DNA of 8,855 nucleotides from an uncultured Lachnospiraceae bacterium (GCA_937901625.1 CALDIE010000146.1:1-8855); one strand, 5' to 3'; shown: positions 1-5,449, numbered from the stretch's first letter. The notes: generated by a model not told the origin, from the letters alone. Translations and numbers: made by a program.

Positions 1-72
1 AAGCCGGGCTGCTTTGATTGGAAGGATAATTTCTGAATAGCAGCAATTACAAGCAGTACAGCATTTAGTCCT

Positions 73-100
73 TTGAAGCGAGACGCTTGTACGATATAAT
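73..100 (+). promoter_or_regulatory. Predicted sigma-A promoter upstream of map
   Basis: A -35 box TTGAAG (73-78) and a perfect -10 box TATAAT (95-100) are separated by 16 bases. Transcription would start near 107. The next real gene downstream is map, so this promoter could start transcription of map and the ribosomal genes behind it. It lies where the body of adenylate kinase would be expected, so it may have arrived with the rearranged sequence at the left edge. The assignment rests on consensus matching only. Confidence 0.55.
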
Positions 101-172
101 AATTGTGTATGTCTAAGCGATGTTACAATAACATTGGTGGGCATTCCTGAACATATCAGAGGAGATGGATAA

Positions 173-262
173 ACAGAATTATTAAACCGCTTAACGAAAT
201 ATAACACCGAGGAGTTTGTGCCTGTGGAAGTATTTGACAATATCAAGGCGATCCTTGGTTAA
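173..262 (+). pseudogene. Possible 3' remnant of adenylate kinase (adk)
   Basis: The frame ending at the TAA at 260-262 reads PVEVFDNIKAILG at its end. This resembles the usual end of bacterial adenylate kinase (VF..I..ILG), and adk is the normal gene just before map in the spc operon. The frame is closed upstream by a TAA at 170-172 and a TAG at 38-40, and has no ATG. The rest of the enzyme (about 214 residues normally, with a P-loop and a lid) cannot be read from any frame of positions 1-172. It is either a decayed or broken fragment or a chance resemblance. Adenylate kinase is usually essential, so an intact copy should lie elsewhere if this reading is right. Confidence 0.3.
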
Positions 263-277
263 CGCAGGTGAGTGGAT

Positions 278-1030
278 ATGGCGATCACGATTAAGACAGC
301 CAGAGAGATCGGACTGATGCGGGAATCCTGCAAGATCTTAAGTGATCTGTTAAACAGGATGGAAGAGTACATCGTTCCCGGGATTTCAACATACGAGATC
401 GATGAAAAAGCAGCAGCGATCATCAAGGAGTACGGTGTTGTTTCCAACTTTTTGGACTATGACGGATATCCGGCTTCCATATGCACATCGGTCAACGAGG
501 AAGTGGTTCATGGTATTCCCCGAAAGGACAGGATCCTCAAGGAGGGCGATATCATCACGGTAGATGCGGGAGTGATCTATAAAGGATACAACTCCGATGC
601 GGCCAGAACCTTCTGTGTCGGAAAGGTGGCACCGGAAGTACTGCGCCTGGTGGATGCTGCCAGAGACAGTTTCTTTGAGGGTATCAAAAAAGCGCACGCC
701 GGAACACATCTCTATGAGATCTCGAATGCTATCGATGATTATATCACTCCCCTGGGATATGGTATTGTAAGAGAGTTGATCGGACACGGCATCGGAACGG
801 ACCTTCACGAAGATCCGGAGATTCCGAACTATCGTCAGAAAAGGCGCGGTCCGAAACTCCAGGCCGGCATGACGATCTGCGTGGAACCGATGATCACGCT
901 CGGCAGCCCCGAGATCAATTGGAAGGATGACGGTTGGACGGTGGCAACCGTGGATGGAAAGCCTGCGGCACATTACGAGAACACGATCCTGATCACGGAC
1001 GGTGAACCGGAAATCCTTACACTTGTGTAA
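278..1030 (+). CDS. map: Type I methionine aminopeptidase
   Basis: This cytosolic metalloprotease removes the initiator methionine from nascent proteins when the second residue is small. The 250-residue length fits the single-domain type I (bacterial) family. The pita-bread fold's metal ligands are all visible: D96 (VDAGVIY), D107 (NSDAARTF), H170 (LIGHGIG), E203 (CVEPM) and E234 (HYENT), plus the substrate-contacting H78 (EVVHGIP). There is no N-terminal zinc-finger extension. The ATG at 278 is chosen because AGGTGA (266-271) sits six bases upstream; an in-frame GTG at 272 would directly abut that Shine-Dalgarno. The gene lies in its usual spc-operon place, 91 bases ahead of infA. Many clostridia have a small KOW-domain RNA-binding protein gene between these two genes; none is present here. 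Expression is probably constitutive, from the promoter at 73-100 or from read-through. Confidence 0.97.
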   Translation: MAITIKTAREIGLMRESCKILSDLLNRMEEYIVPGISTYEIDEKAAAIIKEYGVVSNFLDYDGYPASICTSVNEEVVHGIPRKDRILKEGDIITVDAGVIYKGYNSDAARTFCVGKVAPEVLRLVDAARDSFFEGIKKAHAGTHLYEISNAIDDYITPLGYGIVRELIGHGIGTDLHEDPEIPNYRQKRRGPKLQAGMTICVEPMITLGSPEINWKDDGWTVATVDGKPAAHYENTILITDGEPEILTLV

Positions 1031-1073
1031 GAAGTGTATATTTATAGAAGAAACCGGAATAAACACTTCCGGG
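1031..1073 (+). promoter_or_regulatory. Two mutually exclusive hairpins in the map-infA gap
   Basis: GAAGTGT (1031-1037) can pair with ACACTTC (1063-1069), and CCGGAA (1054-1059) can pair with TTCCGG (1067-1072). The two stems share 1067-1069 and so cannot both form. There is no T-run behind either stem, so neither is an intrinsic terminator. They may be an RNA-processing or stability element between map and infA, or a coincidence. Confidence 0.3.
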
Positions 1074-1121
1074 ATCATAGTCAACTGGATGGTGTCGCGA
1101 TCCGGCACGGAAAGGAAAGAT

Positions 1122-1340
1122 ATGGCAAAGTCTGATAGCATTGAAGTAGAAGGAACGGTCATTGAGAAACTGCCCAACACGATGTTTCGTGTAGAGCTGG
1201 AGAATGGTCATGTGGTACTGGCTCACATCAGCGGTAAACTGAGACAGAATTTCATCAGGATCCTGCCGGGTGACAAGGTGACATTGGAGATGTCTCCTTA
1301 TGATCTGTCCAAAGGAAGGATTACCTGGAGAGATAAATAA
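1122..1340 (+). CDS. infA: Translation initiation factor IF-1
   Basis: IF-1 binds the A site of the 30S subunit during initiation and helps IF-2 and IF-3 select the initiator tRNA. The product is 72 residues, the standard bacterial size, and is one S1-like OB fold. Family hallmarks are EVEGTVIEKLPN near the N-terminus, then FRVELENGH, the conserved HISGKLRQNFIRILPGDKV block (residues 35-53) and the end KGRITWRDK. Position 42 is Q in RQNFIRI, where M is common. The start at 1122 follows AGGAAAG (1113-1119) with normal spacing and gives the exact family length; longer in-frame starts upstream would add unrelated residues. The gene sits between map and rpmJ, the usual Firmicute order. Confidence 0.97.
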   Translation: MAKSDSIEVEGTVIEKLPNTMFRVELENGHVVLAHISGKLRQNFIRILPGDKVTLEMSPYDLSKGRITWRDK

Positions 1341-1356
1341 CCCTGAAAATATCTGC

Positions 1357-1385
1357 TTGCATTATAAAAATCAGCATGATATAAT
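1357..1385 (+). promoter_or_regulatory. Internal sigma-A promoter before rpmJ
   Basis: A -35 box TTGCAT (1357-1362) and a perfect -10 box TATAAT (1380-1385) have the ideal 17-base spacing. Transcription would begin around 1392, just ahead of the rpmJ ribosome binding site. It could drive rpmJ and the alpha-operon genes independently of the upstream spc genes. The spacing and match make it one of the best promoters in the window, but it is predicted from sequence alone. Confidence 0.65.
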
Positions 1386-1420
1386 TTTAAACGGACTTTT
1401 TTGAAAGGAGGGTTTTTGAA

Positions 1421-1534
1421 GTGAAGGTAAGAGCATCTGTAAAACCTATTTGTGAAAAGTGCAAAGTCATCAAGAGAAAAGGGAGAATCATGATCATCTG
1501 TGAGAATCCCAAGCATAAGCAGAGACAGGGTTAA
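1421..1534 (+). CDS. rpmJ: 50S ribosomal protein L36 (bL36)
   Basis: L36 is the smallest large-subunit protein and binds 23S rRNA. The 37-residue product is the exact family length. It begins KVRASVKPICEKCK and ends with ENPKHKQRQG. Residues C11, C14, C27 and H32 form the zinc-ribbon ligands, so this is the zinc-binding form. Translation starts at a GTG (1421) preceded by a very strong Shine-Dalgarno, AAAGGAGG (1404-1411). The TTG at 1416 is out of frame and meets a stop within three codons. The gene lies 80 bases after infA, behind its own predicted promoter. Confidence 0.96.
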   Translation: MKVRASVKPICEKCKVIKRKGRIMIICENPKHKQRQG

Positions 1535-1817
1535 TCGCTGTTTTTGTTCGTGTGGATCATGAGAGGCTAACGGTTTCCGTACAAAAACGGAGAGCGAATC
1601 GATAAATGTGAGGTAGTTATGGTGATACCGTGCATTTACGATTGATACCTTCCGCATGGAAAGTTGCACATTCCCCAAAAGGTGCGGAGGGGCAAGACCG
1701 GAGGGTGACTTTCGGTTGGGTAGAAATACCCCAGTCAATTAGTAACTGTTAATCGTGGTCTCATTACCATATTTAAGAGAGACCGCAGACACCAAAAGAA
1801 CTTGGAGGAAAAGAAAC
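1535..1817 (+). promoter_or_regulatory. Structured 5' leader RNA of rpsM (candidate autoregulatory region)
   Basis: This 283-base gap carries no convincing gene but many potential hairpins. An outer stem TCGCT/AGCGA (1535-1539 with 1593-1597) encloses TCCGT/ACGGA (1576-1580 with 1587-1591). TAAATGTG pairs with TGCATTTA (1603-1610 with 1631-1638, two G-U), followed after one mismatch by GGTA/TACC. ACCGGAGG pairs with CTTTCGGT around a GTGA loop (1697-1716). GGGTA pairs with TACCC around a GAAA loop (1718-1731). GTGGTCTC pairs with GAGACCGC (1755-1762 with 1779-1786). The last stem lies 17 bases before the rpsM Shine-Dalgarno (GGAGG 1804-1808). In Escherichia coli S4 represses the alpha operon through a pseudoknot in the rpsM leader; a comparable role here is inference. 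I do not recognise a named RNA family. Confidence 0.55.
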
Positions 1818-2186
1818 ATGGCTCGTATCGCAGGTATTGACTTACCCAGAGACAAACGTGTCGAAATCGGACTTACCTACATCTACGGAATCGGCAGGGT
1901 AAGCGCAACAAAGATCTTAGAGGCTGCCAAGGTTAATCCTGACACCCGTTGCAGAGATCTTACGGATGATGAAGTTAAGGCGATCAGTGAAGTGATCGAC
2001 GAGAACTACACTGTAGAAGGTGATCTTCGCAGAGAGTTCGCACTCAACATTAAGAGACTTCAGGAAATCGGTTGCTATCGTGGTATCCGTCACAGAAAGG
2101 GACTTCCCGTTCGCGGACAGAAGACCAAGACCAATGCTAGAACCAGAAAGGGTCCGAAGAAGACCGTAGCAGGTAAGAAGAAGTAA
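1818..2186 (+). CDS. rpsM: 30S ribosomal protein S13 (uS13)
   Basis: S13 sits in the head of the small subunit and contacts the P-site tRNA and the L5/L31 bridge. The 122-residue product matches the family. It opens MARIAGIDLPRDKRVEIGLT, carries the helix-two-turn-helix segment with TYIYGIGRVSA, and contains the signature GCYRGIRHRKGLPVRGQKTK (residues 86-105). The tail is basic (RTRKGPKKTVAGKKK), as needed to reach the tRNA. The ATG at 1818 follows GGAGG (1804-1808) and gives the canonical N-terminus; an upstream in-frame start would add an unrelated leader. It is the first gene of the alpha operon and is preceded by a long structured leader that may control its translation. Confidence 0.98.
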   Translation: MARIAGIDLPRDKRVEIGLTYIYGIGRVSATKILEAAKVNPDTRCRDLTDDEVKAISEVIDENYTVEGDLRREFALNIKRLQEIGCYRGIRHRKGLPVRGQKTKTNARTRKGPKKTVAGKKK

Positions 2187-2279
2187 GTAATGGCATAAAA
2201 GCCGCAGCAACAGTCGTACGATTCCGCCGGAACAAGAGCTTTCGTGCGGTAACAAAAATTCAGAAAGTAGGTTAGTTTT

Positions 2280-2687
2280 ATGGCAGCAGCAAATAAGAAA
2301 GCACTCGCTAAGAAGGCGACAAAGAAGCGTGTCAAGAAAAACGTTGAACATGGACAGGCTCATATTCAGGCATCTTTCAACAACACTATCGTTACGTTGA
2401 CAGATAGCCAGGGCAATGCTCTTTCCTGGGCATCTGCGGGCGGTCTTGGATTTAGAGGTTCAAAGAAATCTACTCCTTATGCAGCACAGATGGCAGCAGA
2501 AACTGCAACTAAAGCAGCGCTGGTCCACGGCCTTAAGACAGTAGATGTATTCGTAAAGGGACCCGGTTCAGGACGTGAGGCAGCTATCCGTGCATTGGCG
2601 GCTAATGGCTTGACAGTCGTATCCATCAGAGACGTAACACCCGTTCCTCACAACGGATGCCGTCCTCCGAAGAGACGTCGTGTATAG
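2280..2687 (+). CDS. rpsK: 30S ribosomal protein S11 (uS11)
   Basis: S11 lies on the platform of the 30S subunit and helps form the mRNA exit and E-site region. The product has 135 residues, slightly longer than usual because of a lysine/alanine-rich N-terminus (residues 1-20). Hallmarks are AHIQASFNNTIVTLTD (residues 27-42), SAGGLGFRGSKKSTPYAAQ, KGPGSGREAAIRAL (93-106) and the end PHNGCRPPKRRRV, with the N125-G126 pair that is a conserved isoaspartate site in this family. The ribosome binding site is weak: only AGTAGG (2266-2271) precedes the ATG. The 93-base gap after rpsM can fold CCGC/GCGG (2224-2227 with 2246-2249) with a short inner GAA/TTC stem. Confidence 0.97.
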   Translation: MAAANKKALAKKATKKRVKKNVEHGQAHIQASFNNTIVTLTDSQGNALSWASAGGLGFRGSKKSTPYAAQMAAETATKAALVHGLKTVDVFVKGPGSGREAAIRALAANGLTVVSIRDVTPVPHNGCRPPKRRRV

Positions 2688-2689
2688 TT

Positions 2690-2741
2690 ACAATTGTTTG
2701 TTAAATGTTGGAAGAAAAACATATTGTTTGTAAACAACTGT
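2690..2741 (+). promoter_or_regulatory. Long imperfect hairpin just upstream of the rpsD ribosome binding site
   Basis: ACAATTGTTTG (2690-2700) pairs with TAAACAACTGT (2731-2741) over 11 positions, with one A-C mismatch and one G-U pair. Inside it ATGTT (2705-2709) pairs with AACAT (2718-2722). The rpsD Shine-Dalgarno AAGGAG (2746-2751) begins only five bases beyond the stem. A direct repeat ATTGTTTGT (2693-2701 and 2723-2731) lies within the same element. It could be an S4-responsive or stability element; no T-run follows, so it is not a terminator. Confidence 0.4.
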
Positions 2742-2760
2742 ATTAAAGGAGATTAATAAA

Positions 2761-3444
2761 ATGGCAGTAAACAGAGTTCCTGTTCTTAAGAGATGCAGAG
2801 CACTTGGCATCGACCCTTCCTACCTTGGCGTAGAGAAGTATACTCATACTTCCGAGTGGAAAAAGGATCCCGAGGATGTTGGAGGACGTAAGAGAAACTT
2901 AAATAAGAGACTGGACAGACATCCCAATGAGTCCATCCGTGTTTCCAAGAACGCTAACAAGAAGGTAAGTGAGTATGGTACCCAGCTTCGCGAGAAGCAG
3001 AAGGCAAAGTTTATCTATGGCGTATTGGAGAAGCCTTTCCGTAACTACTACGAGAGAGCAGACCGTATGCAGGGTATGACCGGTGAGAACCTGATGATCC
3101 TCCTGGAGAGCAGACTGGATAGCGTAGTATTCCGCCTTGGCTTTGCCCGTACCAGAAAAGAAGCAAGACAGGTTGTAGGTCACAAGCACATTTTGGTAAA
3201 CGGCAAGAAGATCAACATTCCTTCCTACGAGGTTAAGGCCGGCGACGTGATCGAACTGACCGAGAAGGCAAAGGGACTTCAGAGATACAAGGATATCATC
3301 GAAGTTACCGAAGCAAGAATCGTTCCTGATTGGTTAGAGGTTGATTACGAGGCAAAGAAGGGAACCGTTAAGGAGCTTCCTTTGAGAGAGGCTATCAACG
3401 TTCCTGTGAACGAGATGCTTATCGTCGAGTTGTATTCCAAGTAA
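2761..3444 (+). CDS. rpsD: 30S ribosomal protein S4 (uS4), with enlarged N-terminal domain
   Basis: S4 nucleates 30S assembly by binding the 5' domain of 16S rRNA, helps line the mRNA entry, and is a translational repressor in several bacteria. The product has 227 residues, about 20-30 more than usual. The core is typical: VSEYGTQLREKQKAKFIYGV (69-88), PFRNYYERADRMQGMTGENL (92-111), the S4 RNA-binding domain from LLESRLDSVVFRLGFA to HKHILVNGKKINIPSY (114-156), and the end LIVELYSK. The extra length is at about residues 26-66, a charged stretch rich in K, R, D and E between the MAVNRVPVLKRCRALG opening and the conserved EYGTQLREKQ. It has only one cysteine in the N-terminal part, so it is the zinc-free form. 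AAGGAG (2746-2751) sets the ATG start at 2761. Confidence 0.97.
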   Translation: MAVNRVPVLKRCRALGIDPSYLGVEKYTHTSEWKKDPEDVGGRKRNLNKRLDRHPNESIRVSKNANKKVSEYGTQLREKQKAKFIYGVLEKPFRNYYERADRMQGMTGENLMILLESRLDSVVFRLGFARTRKEARQVVGHKHILVNGKKINIPSYEVKAGDVIELTEKAKGLQRYKDIIEVTEARIVPDWLEVDYEAKKGTVKELPLREAINVPVNEMLIVELYSK

Positions 3445-3483
3445 TAAGTAGACAGCCATCTGAATATGGAAGGAGGGTAATGC

Positions 3484-4470
3484 ATGTTAGGATTAGAGTT
3501 TGACAGACCGGACATCAAGACGACAGTGATCTCCGAGGATAATACCTACGGAAGATTTGTCGTAGAGCCTTTGGAAAGAGGTTATGGTACTACCCTGGGT
3601 AATGCGTTGAGACGTATCATGCTGGCATCCCTGCCGGGAGCAGCGGTAAGCCAGATCAAGATTGATGGCGTCCTTCATGAATTGAATGCCATCCCCGGCG
3701 TTAAGGAAGATGTTACTGAGATCATCATGAACATCAAGAGCCTTGCGATCAAGGATGAGAGCGACAATGACGAACCCAAGAAGGGACATCTTGATGTAGA
3801 ATCTGTTACCGGTGGTGTTATTACAGCCGAGAGCATCAAATTTGATGATCCGGATGTATATATCGTAAACATTGACCAGCCGATCGCTACCTTAAACGGT
3901 GGCAAGGATTGCAGGCTGGAGATGGATCTTCTCGTAACGAGAGGTCGTGGATATGTAAGCGCCGACAAGAATAAGACTTCGGATGCGCCCATCGGCAGTA
4001 TCGCGGTGGATTCCATCTATACACCGATCGATCGTGTAAACATGACGGTTGAGGATACCCGTGTTGGTCAGATTACAGACTTTGACAGGCTTACGCTGGA
4101 TGTATATACAAACGGAACCATCGATCCCAAGGAGGCTGTCAGCCTTGCGGCACGCGTGCTGAGTGAGCACTTGAGCCTCTTCATCGATCTTTCCGAGGAT
4201 CCTAAGGAATCCGGTAAGATTATCTCCGAGAAAGAGGATAGCAAGAAGGAAAGCGTTCTTGAGATGAGCATTGACGAGCTTGAGCTTTCCGTTCGTTCTT
4301 ATAACTGCTTAAAGCGTGCAGGTATTAATACGGTTCAGGAACTGGCAAACAAGACGCCGGACGAGATGATGAAAGTTCGTAATCTCGGTAAGAAGTCCCT
4401 GGATGAAGTATTGGAGAAGTTAAAGGGTCTGGGATTGTCATTGAGCAATGACGGTTCCGGCGCGGAATAA
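3484..4470 (+). CDS. rpoA: DNA-directed RNA polymerase alpha subunit
   Basis: Two alpha subunits form the scaffold on which beta and beta' assemble, and their C-terminal domains touch upstream promoter DNA and activators. The 328-residue product has the N-terminal dimerisation domain (about 1-235) with FVVEPLERGYGTTLGNALRR (25-44) and KEAVSLAARVLSEHL (216-230), an acidic/lysine linker (236-258), and the C-terminal helix-hairpin-helix domain (about 259-320). R271 in ELSVRSYNCLKRAGI corresponds to the UP-element-binding arginine R265 of Escherichia coli, and VRNLGKKSLDEV (298-309) is the second DNA-contact motif. The start at 3484 follows AAGGAGGG (3470-3477); the ATG at 3480 is out of frame and soon meets a stop. 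It lies in the standard place between rpsD and rplQ and contains no ATA codons. Confidence 0.98.
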   Translation: MLGLEFDRPDIKTTVISEDNTYGRFVVEPLERGYGTTLGNALRRIMLASLPGAAVSQIKIDGVLHELNAIPGVKEDVTEIIMNIKSLAIKDESDNDEPKKGHLDVESVTGGVITAESIKFDDPDVYIVNIDQPIATLNGGKDCRLEMDLLVTRGRGYVSADKNKTSDAPIGSIAVDSIYTPIDRVNMTVEDTRVGQITDFDRLTLDVYTNGTIDPKEAVSLAARVLSEHLSLFIDLSEDPKESGKIISEKEDSKKESVLEMSIDELELSVRSYNCLKRAGINTVQELANKTPDEMMKVRNLGKKSLDEVLEKLKGLGLSLSNDGSGAE

Positions 4471-4487
4471 GGGGAGTTTTCCCGGGG

Positions 4488-4586
4488 CGGTTTCGGTAAA
4501 ACCGAAGTGTGCGTAACCGTCATCAACAATCTTGGAAATAAGCCGGTGTCGGGTAAGACCGATGTGCGCCGACGCAGGCTCCATCA
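4488..4586 (+). repeat. Imperfect tandem duplicate of a hairpin in the rpoA-rplQ gap
   Basis: Unit A begins at 4488 (CGGTTTCGGTAAAACCG...) and unit B at 4544 (CGGTGTCGGGTAAGACCG...). Over the first 25-26 bases they match at 22 of the 24 aligned positions or nearly so, with two short gaps; both continue to a CATCA at 4521 and 4582. Each can fold: TTCGGT/ACCGAA (4492-4497 with 4501-4506) or CGGTTT/AAACCG in A, and TCGG/CCGA (4549-4552 with 4559-4562) in B. The pair lies between the rpoA stop and the rplQ Shine-Dalgarno AAGGAG (4594-4599), so it may be a regulatory RNA site for L17. Confidence 0.5.
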
Positions 4587-4606
4587 TTAGAATAAGGAGA
4601 AAAGAA

Positions 4607-5146
4607 ATGGCAGAGTACAGAAAGTTAGGCAAGACATCCGATCAGAGAAAGGCACTGCTTCGTAATCAGGTGACCATGCTGATCTTTAACGGTCGTATCA
4701 CAACGACCGAGGCAAGAGCAAAGGAAGTACAGAAGATTGCTGAGAAGTTGATCGCTCTTGCTGTTAAGGAGAAGGACAACTTTGAGACCGTTACCGTTAA
4801 GACCAAGGTTGCGCAGAAGGACAAGGACGGAAAGCGCATCAAGGAAAAGAACGCAGACGGCAAGCTCGTTACCGTTTATGATGAAGTAGAGAAGGAGATC
4901 AAGAAGGATCTTCCCTCCAGACTTCACGCACGTCGCCAGATGCTGAAGGTATTCTACGATGTGACCACCGTTCCTTCCGAGAACGCAGGCCGCAAGAAGA
5001 ACACCAGGAAGGTTGATCTGTGCCAGAAGATGTTCGATGAGATCGCTCCGAAATATGCTGATCGTCAGGGTGGATATACCCGCATCGTTAAGGTTGGTCC
5101 TCGTAAGGGTGACGCAGCCATGATGGTTATCATCGAACTAGTATAA
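4607..5146 (+). CDS. rplQ: 50S ribosomal protein L17 (bL17), with lysine-rich insert
   Basis: L17 binds 23S rRNA near the peptide exit tunnel. The product is 179 residues against about 115-130 in most bacteria. The family core is clear: YRKLGKTSDQRKALLRNQ (4-21), NGRITTTEARAKEVQ (28-42), LHARRQ (106-111) and RQGGYTRIVKVGPRKGDA (153-170), with the terminal MVIIELV. The added part is a strongly charged segment at about residues 55-104 (rich in K, D and E), exactly where Bacillus has a short loop before LHARRQ, plus a smaller basic addition near 124-136. Such long L17 forms are, from memory, common in Lachnospiraceae. The ATG at 4607 follows AAGGAG (4594-4599). It is the last gene of the alpha operon and is followed by a terminator. 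Confidence 0.97.
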   Translation: MAEYRKLGKTSDQRKALLRNQVTMLIFNGRITTTEARAKEVQKIAEKLIALAVKEKDNFETVTVKTKVAQKDKDGKRIKEKNADGKLVTVYDEVEKEIKKDLPSRLHARRQMLKVFYDVTTVPSENAGRKKNTRKVDLCQKMFDEIAPKYADRQGGYTRIVKVGPRKGDAAMMVIIELV

Positions 5147-5174
5147 TCTGATACATATATCCTGCTGGAGGTAT

Positions 5175-5211
5175 TATAGTGAATGTGAGATTATTTTTGA
5201 CGCTCACTATA
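5175..5211 (+). promoter_or_regulatory. Inverted repeat downstream of rplQ
   Basis: TATAGTGA (5175-5182) is perfectly complementary to TCACTATA (5204-5211) across a 21-base loop; GTGAG (5185-5189) can alternatively pair with CTCAC (5203-5207). It begins four bases after a GGAGG sequence (5167-5171). It is not followed by a T-run and so is not itself a terminator, but it lies just before one. It may stabilise the 3' end of the operon transcript or be a protein-binding site. Confidence 0.35.
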
Positions 5212-5228
5212 AAACAGATGATACGAGG

Positions 5229-5259
5229 ATGCACCGGGGTAACAGCCGGTGCATTTTTT
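5229..5259 (+). terminator. Rho-independent terminator of the ribosomal operon
   Basis: ATGCACCGG (5229-5237) pairs perfectly with CCGGTGCAT (5246-5254) around an eight-base loop, and a run of six T begins at 5254. The nine-pair GC-rich stem with a U-tract is a classic intrinsic terminator. It lies 82 bases after the rplQ stop and closes the spc/alpha transcription unit. Confidence 0.92.
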
Positions 5260-5449
5260 ATGCGCCCTGTATTGGAATCTGTTTCACACCGTATTCGATA
5301 GAACTATTTGATGCCATTTATAACGTTGTTTTAAAGTAACATTGGACGTCATTTAAACCACTGTCCTAAAACGGCATACAGGGTTACTATTCACAGCTGA
5401 TTTAAGGTAAAAAGGAAAGCCATACAGGAAACATATAAGGGAGTTCAGA
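5260..5449. other. Non-coding stretch between the operon terminator and the ecfA promoter
   Basis: With the neighbouring elements this belongs to a 380-base gene-free gap (5147-5526). Apart from the inverted repeat, the terminator and the ecfA promoter listed separately, I see no gene, tRNA, repeat or clear RNA structure here. Open frames are very short and lack ribosome binding sites, and the sequence is AT-rich. Confidence 0.6.

Noticed and set aside
272..277. GTG at 272 as the start of map
   Set aside because: The Shine-Dalgarno AGGTGA (266-271) would directly touch this codon; the ATG at 278 has proper spacing and gives the family N-terminus.
386..1180. A 264-codon open frame on the minus strand opposite map and infA
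   Set aside because: It is the shadow of two certain genes on the other strand, has no recognisable product and no ribosome site that would favour it.
1656..1742. A 28-codon ATG frame in the rpsM leader
   Set aside because: It has no Shine-Dalgarno and coincides with two GNRA-loop hairpins, so a structured RNA explains the stretch better.
1681..1817. A group II intron or other self-splicing element in the rpmJ-rpsM gap, suggested by GTGCG at 1682
   Set aside because: No domain V-like hairpin or reverse transcriptase is present, and the gap is too short.
5179..5301. The 40-codon GTG frame as an annotated gene
   Set aside because: It runs through a strong intrinsic terminator and its product matches nothing I know; it is kept only as a finding.
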